From the NCBI GenBank assembly GCA_028293725.1, contig JAQGOE010000165.1, positions 1 to 13,012 of the forward strand: DNA of 13,012 bases. The letters run 5' to 3'. The notes under the pieces are model-generated. The model saw nothing but the letters and a program-made list of their open reading frames with translations, ran no database searches and was not told the origin of the DNA. Position 1 is the first letter of the stretch; every line of letters begins with the position of its first letter. Origin of the DNA: Gammaproteobacteria bacterium (GTDB lineage: Bacteria > Pseudomonadota > Gammaproteobacteria > Steroidobacterales > Steroidobacteraceae). The position numbers and the translations under genes are program-made. This document shows, one piece after another, positions 1 through 6,643 of the stretch.

Positions 1-395
1 TAGCGCTCGCCGATGAGCTTCGAGAGGGCAGTGAAGTCGTAGCCCTTGCTCGAGTGCCCAATGGGGCTATCGATGGCTGGTGCGCTGCCGTGCATCAGGG
101 TGCCGGCTTTTTCCTCCAACGACATCCTCCCAAGGAGGTCATCGACGCGTCTGGCGAGCGGCAGGCGCCAGTCCTCATAAGGATCGAGCTGGCCGTTGCG
201 GTTGAGATCCTTGAACCTGAGTCCGTCGAGGGTCAGTAGCGGTGCCGAGCGGACGCCGAGTGCCGGCTGAGCAGACGCGGCCGTTTTGTCGGCGGCGGCC
301 GGCGCGGAGGCGGGGAGCAACACGGCCAGGAAGAGCGAAGAGAAGAAAAGGACGACGGCACGGCAGCCGCGGCCAGGAGAAGTGTCGGATGTCAT
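1..395 (-). CDS. GH3 family glycoside hydrolase (beta-glucosidase-like), N-terminal part, runs off the left edge
   Basis: This is the first 131 codons of an exported glycoside hydrolase family 3 enzyme; the rest lies beyond base 1. Residues 1-35 form a Sec-type signal peptide with a long hydrophobic core (VLFFSSLFLAVLLP) and an alanine-rich cleavage region. The mature start reads FKDLNRNGQLDPYEDWRLP followed by RVDDLLGRMSLEEKAG and LMHG, the characteristic N-terminal block of GH3 beta-glucosidases and exo-glucanases. Residues 63-74 look like an EF-hand/dockerin-style calcium loop (D, N, N, G, L and E at the usual spacing). The catalytic Asp and acid/base are not in the window, so specificity is open: beta-glucosidase is most likely, beta-xylosidase is possible. 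The start codon overlaps the upstream fecR stop (ATGA, 392-395), implying translational coupling. In this locus it would cleave the glucan backbone of oligosaccharides in the periplasm. Confidence 0.88.
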   Translation of the reverse strand, partial: MTSDTSPGRGCRAVVLFFSSLFLAVLLPASAPAAADKTAASAQPALGVRSAPLLTLDGLRFKDLNRNGQLDPYEDWRLPLARRVDDLLGRMSLEEKAGTLMHGSAPAIDSPIGHSSKGYDFTALSKLIGER

Positions 396-1495
396 TGACG
401 ACGGGTGACCCGGATCTCGTGCTCGGTCTGGGTGACCTCGAGCTCCGGTTGGGCACTCAAGAAACCTATCAGTGAAGAGGGATTCGTCGAGGAGTAGATT
501 CCGCTGATCGGCCGACGGGCCAACTCGGGATCCTCGATGATGAGCTGACGTGGGCTGTAGCGGTTGAACTCTTCGGCAACATCCGCAAGCGGCGTGTCCT
601 CGAATACGAAGCGGCGTTGGGTCCACGCTGTCGCAGCCGAGACATCCGCCAGTCGCGGCTGCAAAGTCCTGGGGGCCTTTGTCGGGGCCTTTGTCGCGGC
701 CTTTGTCACCGTGAGCTGCTCGCCCGCGGACAGGGTCGCGTCGGGCCGGGAACTCGGGCTTATATCACCCTCACCGTCACTCCCTGTAATAGCCACACGC
801 CCCTCGAGTACCGTCACGACTGTGCCGGTGCGCTTACGGTCCACGTCGAATTCGGTTCCCACGGCGCGTACGGTCATGCCATCGCTGCGGACGATGAACG
901 GTCTGTGTGTATCTTTCGCTACATGGAAGAGTGCTTGACCTTCAAGCAGTTGCACCGTTCTGATGTTGCGGGAGAAGCGGACTCTGATCATGGAGCACGC
1001 ATTGAGATCCACGAGCGAGCTGTCGGAGAGGCGGATCGTGCGTTGCTCGCCGATGCCGGTTGCGTAAGTCACTCCGTTGTACAGCCACGTAACCGTGGCG
1101 GCGGCGACCGCAAGCAACACGATGCAGGCCGCGAGTGCCCTGGGTGCATGTCTGACTTTCGCGGTCGCTTTTGGTGCAACCTCCTCGTTCGCTGTCGATG
1201 CGCTGGGGCGCACGGAAGAGAACGGTATGAGGACCTCGTCATTACGACTCGAGCGCGCTCTTTCCACGAGCGCATCGGTATTGATACGCCCAAAAGGATC
1301 CTGTGTTGGCATTTCCGACCAGGCGGCGGCGACTTCGAGATACGCCTGGATATTCTCGGGCGATTGCCGCAACCAGTCATCGAAGCGGCTCCGCGAACCG
1401 TGAAGCTCGTCACCGCCGCGGAATTCCACGAACCACTCGCAGGCCTCTGCAATGACTTCGCGTCGGGGACGTGGGGTTGATGTAGGCATGGTCAT
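392..1495 (-). CDS. FecR-type anti-sigma factor / transmembrane signal transducer
   Basis: This 367-residue inner-membrane regulator links an outer-membrane receptor to a cytoplasmic ECF sigma factor. Residues about 14-62 match the cytoplasmic DUF4880 anti-sigma domain (FDDWLRQSPENIQAYLEVAAAW). One transmembrane helix lies at about 119-138. The periplasmic FecR domain is at about 148-235 (QRTIRLSDSSLVDLNA, LLEGQALFHVAKD, VRAVGTEFDV). A linker with the triplicated peptide TKA(A/P) at 264-275 leads to a C-terminal STN-like domain at about 295-363 (FVFEDTPLADVAEEFNRYS), which in this family contacts the receptor's signalling domain. The gene starts 11 bases after the sigma gene stop; a GGAG lies some 16 bases upstream of the ATG, so the ribosome site is weak, and a second in-frame ATG lies two codons later. 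It should hold the sigma factor inactive, or help activate it, until glycan binds the receptor. Confidence 0.95.
   Translation of the reverse strand: MTMPTSTPRPRREVIAEACEWFVEFRGGDELHGSRSRFDDWLRQSPENIQAYLEVAAAWSEMPTQDPFGRINTDALVERARSSRNDEVLIPFSSVRPSASTANEEVAPKATAKVRHAPRALAACIVLLAVAAATVTWLYNGVTYATGIGEQRTIRLSDSSLVDLNACSMIRVRFSRNIRTVQLLEGQALFHVAKDTHRPFIVRSDGMTVRAVGTEFDVDRKRTGTVVTVLEGRVAITGSDGEGDISPSSRPDATLSAGEQLTVTKAATKAPTKAPRTLQPRLADVSAATAWTQRRFVFEDTPLADVAEEFNRYSPRQLIIEDPELARRPISGIYSSTNPSSLIGFLSAQPELEVTQTEHEIRVTRRQ
672..707. repeat. Three tandem 12-base repeats inside fecR
   Basis: Three head-to-tail copies of ggggcctttgtc occur on the plus strand (672-683, 684-695, 696-707); the third copy differs by one base. 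The length is a multiple of three, so on the coding strand they encode the repeated peptide TKA(A/P) in the linker between the FecR domain and the C-terminal STN-like domain. Loss or gain of a unit would change linker length by four residues without a frameshift. Confidence 0.9.
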
Positions 1496-1506
1496 GGCGG
1501 GCGTCT

Positions 1507-2025
1507 TTACTCCGCTGCCATGTGACGGCTGTGGCAGTGTTGCGCGGCCCGCGCCAGGTACTTTTTCGCGGTCTCCCGCGAGACGCCCAGGCGATCGGCT
1601 ATCTCCTGCACGGTGTAACCTCCGATCCGCTGCAGAACCAACGCGGCGGCGACCCGGGGCGGCAACTCCGCGATCGTTGCCTCGAAGGCTTCGATACGCT
1701 GTGTGCGTTCTGCGCGGTAGGTCGGGTCATCGTTGTCGGGCGCCTGCAGCTCCGCCAGGGCTTCCGTGATTTCCACCGAGATCGGCTCGCTGGAACCACG
1801 CAGGGCATGTTGATGGATTACGTGGCTGGCCACGGTAAACAGGTAGGCTTCCGGATTTCGGATGGTTTCGTGCCGATCCACGCGCAGCAGACGCAGGAAT
1901 ACTTCCTGTGCCAGATCGGGTACATCGTGAACATTGCGCAGACGCAGAGACAGAAAGCGTCGCAGCCGCTGCCCGTACTGGGTGGCCATGGCCGAGAGAA
2001 AGCGCTGTCGGTCTGAGATCGGCAC
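1507..2025 (-). CDS. ECF RNA polymerase sigma factor, FecI-like
   Basis: This extracytoplasmic-function sigma factor would direct RNA polymerase to promoters of the locus. Sigma region 2 is visible at about residues 13-75 (YGQRLRRFLSLRL, DVPDLAQEVFLRLLR). Region 4, with its helix-turn-helix, is near the C-terminus (ELPPRVAAALVLQRIGGYT, EIADRLGVSRETAKKYLARA). I chose the GTG at 2025, giving 172 residues, normal for FecI-type factors. The frame stays open upstream to an ATG at 2112 and a GTG at 2118, but that extension (GMAPKTHTHFSIQ) is encoded by the arms of a long inverted repeat and does not resemble sigma sequence. An AAAGG lies 10 bases before the chosen start. It is followed by fecR in one operon and is divergent from the receptor gene, the standard arrangement for cell-surface signalling. 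Autoregulation is likely but not shown by the sequence. Confidence 0.93.
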   Translation of the reverse strand: MPISDRQRFLSAMATQYGQRLRRFLSLRLRNVHDVPDLAQEVFLRLLRVDRHETIRNPEAYLFTVASHVIHQHALRGSSEPISVEITEALAELQAPDNDDPTYRAERTQRIEAFEATIAELPPRVAAALVLQRIGGYTVQEIADRLGVSRETAKKYLARAAQHCHSRHMAAE

Positions 2026-2068
2026 GGATTGACGGCCTTTGCGGGTAAGCGGTGTCCACTGATAGTAA

Positions 2069-2138
2069 AGAGCGGTTTGGATCGAAAAGTGGGTATGGGT
2101 CTTAGGGGCCATACCCACTTTTCGTTCCCAAACGCTCT
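2069..2138. repeat. Long interrupted inverted repeat between the divergent sigma and receptor genes
   Basis: A perfect 16-base inverted repeat (cgaaaagtgggtatgg at 2083-2098 with its complement at 2109-2124) surrounds a 10-base loop. Beyond a small internal loop the symmetry continues for 6 pairs (2075-2080 with 2128-2133) and, after one bulged base, 5 more (2069-2073 with 2134-2138), 27 pairs in total. It sits in the divergent promoter region. Each outward half carries nearly the same sequence, so it may be a pair of mirror-image promoters or operators, a structured leader, or a small inserted repeat element. Confidence 0.9.
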
Positions 2139-2188
2139 ACCGTCATAGCACATGATATCCGGCAACCTCGCCGAGGTATCAAATCAGC

Positions 2189-2194
2189 GGGGGG
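2189..2194 (+). promoter_or_regulatory. Purine-rich ribosome binding site that supports the GTG start of the receptor gene
   Basis: A run of six G residues ends five bases before the GTG at 2200. The earlier in-frame ATG at 2152 has no comparable sequence ahead of it (tcatagcac). Confidence 0.5.
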
Positions 2195-2199
2195 CAATA

Positions 2200-4962
2200 G
2201 TGCGTAATTTGACAGTTGCAGCGTTCGTGGCCTTGGCCATCACGGGACAGGTTACCGCCCAGGAGGGCGCCGATATCGCCCGCCAACCCACGCATATCGG
2301 GGCGCAGTCTCTGGGCCCGGCGCTCAAACAGTTTGCTCAGGATCGGAAGCTGCAAGTCCTGTATTTCTCCGACACAGTGCGCGACCTGCATACCGATGGC
2401 GTCTCGGGAGACCTGTCGGCCGACGAGGCCCTCTCCCGGCTTCTGAACGGTACCGGTCTCAGCTATCGCTATGTCGATCCCAAGGTGATCGCCATCGTGT
2501 CACCCGTTTCAGAGCCGCGAGCCACGGGGACAGTGCGAGACGTCGGGGGTGAGCAACGCAAGGCAGAAACCTCCCCGCAATCATTTCGTCTGGCCCAGGC
2601 GGATACGCGAGCGACTGGGTCGAATGGTCCCCCGGTGTCAGCGGGCGACTCGCAGCGGCCCGAGGTGCCTCCCACGCTGGAGGAAATCATCGTCACGGCC
2701 GAGAAGCGCAAGGAGCGCTTGCAGGATGCACCTGTTGCGGTCACCGCGCTGTCGGGGCAGACACTGGCTGACGCCCACGTATTCGATACGAACAGCCTGT
2801 CCAACCTGACGCCTTCCCTGACGTACACGCAGGGCAACCACGTGCTAAATAACAGCTTCCGTATTCGCGGCGTTGGCACACAGGTCTTCGGAGCAGGTAT
2901 TGAGCCGGACGTGTCAGTCGTGATTGACGGCGTAGTGTTGGCGCGAGCGGCCCAGGGATTCTCGGATCTTGCCGACGTCGAGCGCGTAGAGGTCCTGAGA
3001 GGTCCCCAGGGCACACTGTTCGGCAAGAATGCGATCGCCGGCCTCATCAACGTGACCACGAAAGCGCCCTCGAAGGAATTCGAAGGCAGTGCGGAGGCCA
3101 CCGTCGCAGAGCTGGGCGAATATCGATTCCGCGGCACCCTCTCCGGGCCGGTGGTGGATAGCCTCCGCTTTCGCCTGACGGGCTACTATGACGATGTGGA
3201 GGGCAACATCCACAACGTGCCGCATGACCGCCGTACCAACGGTTCGGATAGCCTCGGCCTGCGCGCCAAGCTCCTTTGGGAGGCCACCGACTCGCTCAGT
3301 TTCACGCTGTCCGGTGACTATCGGAACATGCACGGCTACTGCTGTGTCAGCACCGTTCTGCAGGCCCAGAATCCCCTCTATCGGCAGCTCCTGGCGGCCG
3401 AAGGCATCACTCCCGGGTTCAACAATCGCAGCGATGGCGAGAATACGCTGACGCAGCAGGACACCGGACAGACCACGATAGCGCTCACCGGGGAGCTCAA
3501 CCTCGACTACGGAACGTTGACTTCGATCAGCGCCTACCAGGCATTCGATTTCAACAATAACCAGCCGATCGATTCTCTGAACACGCCGACTCCGCTTTAC
3601 CTGCCGGTGACCAACGGCTCGTTCGATATCAATGGCGGTCCATTCTGGGTCGGCCAGTTCACCCAGGAGCTGCGCTTCACCTCGCCCGGTGGAGGGCGGT
3701 TCAACTACGTGGCCGGACTCTATTATCTCGACCTCAACGTCAACCGCGACTTCATCCGCCGCACCGGCGGCTGCGCGCCCGGCGGCGCTCCGCTCGCGTA
3801 TGGGTTACCTTGCAACGTCGCGCTGTATCGCTCCCAGGGCGGGTTCCATTCCAACAACCACGACAAGAATGTCGCCGCTTTCGGTCAGGGTGACCTGAAA
3901 CTCATTGGAGGACTGTCCGCTCTCGGCGGCGTGCGCGTGCAGCACGAAAGAGTGAGCTTCTGGGGCGTGCGGCCGGCGAATACTCCCCTGGTCCCGGGAG
4001 ACCTGCCACTGGTGGGCGTCACGGCGTCCTCCGGTAGCGGCAGTAGCGGTGATACGGCGGCCACCGGCAAGGTGGGCCTGAAATATGAGTTCAGCCGCGA
4101 TGCGCAGGCTTATCTCACGTGGTCCACCGGTTACAAAGGCGCTGGCTACAACACCGAGTTCGGCTCCACGTTCGAGAATGAGCAGCCGGTGAAACCGGAG
4201 ACCGCGAAGACCTGGGAGCTCGGCTACAAGACGGAGCTATGGGATGGTCGCCTGAGATTCAACACTGCGGTGTTCTACGCCGACTACAAGGATCTGCAGG
4301 TTCAGGCCAACCGAGGCAACGCGGACCTCGGGATTGTGCTCTTCGCGCCCACGAACGCCGGCTCGGCCAGCACCAAGGGCGTGGAGTGGGAGTTCCAGGC
4401 GCGGCCGGTGAGCTCGCTGACTTTCAGTGGAGGTGTGACCTACCTGGAGACGAGCGTCGACATCAACGGCCTGCAGTGTCCGCTGTCGGCGCAGGCGAGC
4501 GCTCCCGTGATGACGAGCGGCGCTCCCTGGAACACGTGCTACAAACCCAGCGCGACCGCCAGCTCGATCCAGAACATCCACGGTGGAGTGCTGCCACAGG
4601 CATCCAAATGGCGCGGTGATCTGCTTGCCCGGTTCGATCATGACATTCCCGGGCTGCCGCTGGGGGGGTTCATCCAGGGTCAGGTCACGAGCCAGACGAA
4701 GTACAACTTCACGATCGAGCAGGATCCCCTGACCGTCCAGAACACCTACACGATCGCCAATGCGAGCGTGGGCGTGCATGATCGCGACTCGAAGTACCAG
4801 CTTTCGCTGTTCGTCAATAACGTATTCAACCAGCACTACGTGACGTTGATAGGACGCGCCGCGACCCTGACTTCCGCGACTGTCTTTCCCAACAGCCTCG
4901 TGGGTACCGTGCCGAAGGATGCGGACCGATACTTTGGCGCGACGGTCAGCGTATTGTTCTGA
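2200..4962 (+). CDS. TonB-dependent outer-membrane receptor with N-terminal STN signalling domain
   Basis: This 920-residue outer-membrane transporter and sensor would import glycan fragments using TonB energy. From the GTG start at 2200 there is a clean signal peptide (residues 1-20, cleavage after VTA), which is why I prefer it to the ATG at 2152, which adds 16 residues and has no ribosome site. Residues 33-99 form an STN domain (SLGPALKQFAQ, LSADEALSRLLNGTGLSY), as in receptors that signal to FecR. A proline- and threonine-containing linker leads to a TonB-box/plug start at 160 (LEEIIVTAEKR, DAPVAVTALSG) and plug motifs (FRIRGVGTQ, VERVEVLRGPQGTLFGKNAIAG). The remaining residues form the 22-strand barrel, ending in YFGATVSVLF with the terminal Phe needed for Bam assembly. 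Cysteine pairs in predicted barrel loops (YCCVS; GGCAPG with LPCN; LQCPL with NTCYK) could form disulfides. The sulfatase gene follows after 43 bases, so the two are probably co-transcribed. Ligand identity is inferred only from neighbours. Confidence 0.96.
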   Translation: MRNLTVAAFVALAITGQVTAQEGADIARQPTHIGAQSLGPALKQFAQDRKLQVLYFSDTVRDLHTDGVSGDLSADEALSRLLNGTGLSYRYVDPKVIAIVSPVSEPRATGTVRDVGGEQRKAETSPQSFRLAQADTRATGSNGPPVSAGDSQRPEVPPTLEEIIVTAEKRKERLQDAPVAVTALSGQTLADAHVFDTNSLSNLTPSLTYTQGNHVLNNSFRIRGVGTQVFGAGIEPDVSVVIDGVVLARAAQGFSDLADVERVEVLRGPQGTLFGKNAIAGLINVTTKAPSKEFEGSAEATVAELGEYRFRGTLSGPVVDSLRFRLTGYYDDVEGNIHNVPHDRRTNGSDSLGLRAKLLWEATDSLSFTLSGDYRNMHGYCCVSTVLQAQNPLYRQLLAAEGITPGFNNRSDGENTLTQQDTGQTTIALTGELNLDYGTLTSISAYQAFDFNNNQPIDSLNTPTPLYLPVTNGSFDINGGPFWVGQFTQELRFTSPGGGRFNYVAGLYYLDLNVNRDFIRRTGGCAPGGAPLAYGLPCNVALYRSQGGFHSNNHDKNVAAFGQGDLKLIGGLSALGGVRVQHERVSFWGVRPANTPLVPGDLPLVGVTASSGSGSSGDTAATGKVGLKYEFSRDAQAYLTWSTGYKGAGYNTEFGSTFENEQPVKPETAKTWELGYKTELWDGRLRFNTAVFYADYKDLQVQANRGNADLGIVLFAPTNAGSASTKGVEWEFQARPVSSLTFSGGVTYLETSVDINGLQCPLSAQASAPVMTSGAPWNTCYKPSATASSIQNIHGGVLPQASKWRGDLLARFDHDIPGLPLGGFIQGQVTSQTKYNFTIEQDPLTVQNTYTIANASVGVHDRDSKYQLSLFVNNVFNQHYVTLIGRAATLTSATVFPNSLVGTVPKDADRYFGATVSVLF

Positions 4963-4993
4963 TGGCTTGGAGGCGGGACGGATCGCGATGGCC

Positions 4994-4999
4994 AAGGAG
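4994..4999 (+). promoter_or_regulatory. Strong Shine-Dalgarno site fixing the sulfatase start
   Basis: AAGGAG lies six bases ahead of the ATG at 5006. It favours that start over the in-frame ATGs at 4919 (inside the receptor gene) and 4988. Confidence 0.8.
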
Positions 5000-5005
5000 T
5001 GTGCA

Positions 5006-6481
5006 ATGAATGACAGTCCGCTGAACCGGCGCGTTGTTCTTGGCGGCCTGTTGGCCGCAGCGGCGGCGGGCGCCGCCTCTGCCCGATCGCTCGAGAAGAA
5101 GGAGACACGCCGGCCGAACATCGTCTTCTTCCTGGGCGAGGGATTACGGCACGACGAGTTCAGCTTCAGCGGCAATCCGCTGCTGCGGACTCCCAACATG
5201 GATCGCATCGCCCGCGAGGGGGTGCGATTCCGCAATGCTTTCGTCACCAATGCCCTGTGTCTGCCCTCGCGCGCCAGCTTTCTCACCGGCGCCTATTCCC
5301 ACACGACGGGCGCGACCACCAACGATGACAACCAGGTACCGGCCCGGTTCAAGCTCGTCACCGACGTGCTGCGCGAGCGCGGCTACGAGACCGCATTCAT
5401 TGGAAAATCTCACGTCGGCGGTGCCCTGTTGGATCACAAGTGGGACTACTACTTTGGATTCAAGGGTCAGGCGGACTATCTGAAGCCGGAGATCGTGGAG
5501 GGCAGCGACGGCCACTACGGCGAGCCGAAGGTCTACAACGAATATGTGGACGATCTGCTGACACGCAAGGCGGTGGAGTGGGTGAAAGGTCGGGGAGACA
5601 AGCCGTTGTGCCTGTTTCTCTGGTTCTACGCGCCTCACGCACCATTCTATCGCCCGCGGCGGATGCTGCAGCGATTCAACGGTGACAAGATTGCTGTGCC
5701 TGACAACTTCGATGACGACCTGAGGGGCTATCCCGGCAAGGCGCGGGCGGTCGCCGAAGCGGATAACAAGATTGGCACCACGGAGGTGTTCCTGGATGAT
5801 CCGCGCTCACTGGAGGAGTTGGTGAAGGATCACTATGCCGGCGTCGAGTCCAATGACGAGCATGTCGGCATGGTGCTCGATGCACTGGGAAGCAGATTGG
5901 AGGATACCGCGATCATGTTGAGCTCGGATCACGGGTTCTTCCTCGGAGAGCACACGTTTTACGACAAGCGGCTGATGTACGAGCCGTCCATCCGGATACC
6001 CATGATGATCCGCTATCCAAAGCTGATAGCGGCGGGCACCGTGCGCGATGAGATGGTGTTGAACATCGACGCGCCGGTGACTTTGCTGGATCTCGTCGGC
6101 ATCGAGGCCCCGGATACCATGCAGGGACGCAGCTTCCTGGCGCTCGCCCGCGGACAATCCCTTGCGGACTGGCGCAAGGACTGGTTGTACGAATACTACG
6201 AATATCCGGGATTCCAGAACGTCCGGCCGCACCGTGGAGTCCGTACCGAGCGCTACAAGTACATTCACTTTTTCACCGAGCCGCAGGAGTACGAACTCTA
6301 CGACCTGCAGACGGATCCCGAGGAAAACAACAACCTCTATGGGAAGCCAGGCTACGAGGAGTTGACCGCTCATCTGCGCAGCCGGGTCGATGAGTTGCGA
6401 CGGGAGACCGGTGATGACTACGTCTATCATCCCAGCCGGGTGCTGCGGCTGAAGTCAGTGGTGGTGGAGTCCAAGCCGTAG
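5006..6481 (+). CDS. Tat-exported type I sulfatase (formylglycine-dependent)
   Basis: This 491-residue sulfatase would hydrolyse sulfate esters in the periplasm. The N-terminus LNRRVVLGGLLAAAAAGAASA is a twin-arginine signal. The activation motif CLPSRASFLTG begins at Cys85, which a formylglycine-generating enzyme would convert to the catalytic aldehyde; no such enzyme is in the window. Other family landmarks are IGKSH (132-136), APHAPF (209-214), SSDHGFFLGEH (306-316) and the following KRLMYEPSIRIPM. One point is odd: the metal-binding Asp-Asp that normally follows the first beta strand (NIxxxxADD) is replaced by Gly-Glu-Gly (LGEGLRHDE, Glu45 and Gly46). This may mark a distinct sulfatase subfamily or altered metal binding. 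A strong AAGGAG fixes the start. It lies between a TonB receptor and a GH39 gene, so the substrate is presumably a sulfated carbohydrate, but the substrate cannot be read from sequence. Confidence 0.94.
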   Translation: MNDSPLNRRVVLGGLLAAAAAGAASARSLEKKETRRPNIVFFLGEGLRHDEFSFSGNPLLRTPNMDRIAREGVRFRNAFVTNALCLPSRASFLTGAYSHTTGATTNDDNQVPARFKLVTDVLRERGYETAFIGKSHVGGALLDHKWDYYFGFKGQADYLKPEIVEGSDGHYGEPKVYNEYVDDLLTRKAVEWVKGRGDKPLCLFLWFYAPHAPFYRPRRMLQRFNGDKIAVPDNFDDDLRGYPGKARAVAEADNKIGTTEVFLDDPRSLEELVKDHYAGVESNDEHVGMVLDALGSRLEDTAIMLSSDHGFFLGEHTFYDKRLMYEPSIRIPMMIRYPKLIAAGTVRDEMVLNIDAPVTLLDLVGIEAPDTMQGRSFLALARGQSLADWRKDWLYEYYEYPGFQNVRPHRGVRTERYKYIHFFTEPQEYELYDLQTDPEENNNLYGKPGYEELTAHLRSRVDELRRETGDDYVYHPSRVLRLKSVVVESKP

Positions 6482-6643
6482 CGGATAGCGGGCGGGTTGC
6501 GGGTCGCCGGCAAAGGCCTGCCTGAATGCGCGCTGGCACTTCGGGAGCCGACATGTCGTTTCGATATGTCTCCTGTCTGGTTTGGCAATAGTCGCCGGCG
6601 ATCTGATGCATTACCTTTGGACCCGATTATTGGGGGTCAAACG
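6482..6643 (+). promoter_or_regulatory. Gap upstream of GH39 with a small dyad and possible RBS hairpin
   Basis: This 162-base stretch separates sulfatase and GH39 and may hold a second promoter or just an operon spacer. An imperfect dyad (gacatgtc, 5-base spacer, gatatgtc; 6550-6570; 7 of 8 pairs) is a candidate operator. Just before the start, GACCC at 6620-6624 can pair with GGGTC at 6634-6638 and would hide the GGGGG ribosome site (6632-6636). I see no convincing -35/-10 pair. The upstream extension of the GH39 frame to a TTG at 6497 has no coding character. Confidence 0.35.

Larger units (their letters stand above)
2026..2199. promoter_or_regulatory. Divergent regulatory region for the sigma/fecR/GH3 and receptor/sulfatase/GH39 operons
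   Basis: This 174-base gap must hold the promoters of both operons. It is dominated by the inverted repeat at 2069-2138. On the plus-strand side the sequence ccgtcatag at 2140-2148 resembles the CGTC-type -10 element favoured by many ECF sigma factors, but I cannot identify a convincing partner -35. The mirror position on the other strand reads ttactatcag. Promoter positions are therefore inferred. Confidence 0.5.

Noticed and set aside
617..1480. A 287-codon open frame on the plus strand opposite fecR
   Set aside because: It is the complement of a clear FecR protein; its translation has no recognisable domain and is arginine- and cysteine-rich, as expected for a shadow frame in GC-rich DNA.
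2083..2124. Intrinsic terminator at the inverted repeat
   Set aside because: It lies between the 5' ends of two divergent genes, where no transcript needs to end, and lacks a T-tract; a promoter/operator or inserted repeat fits better.
4237..5286. A 349-codon open frame on the minus strand across the receptor/sulfatase junction
   Set aside because: It lies antisense to the end of a well-formed beta-barrel gene and the start of the sulfatase, and has no domain-like features.
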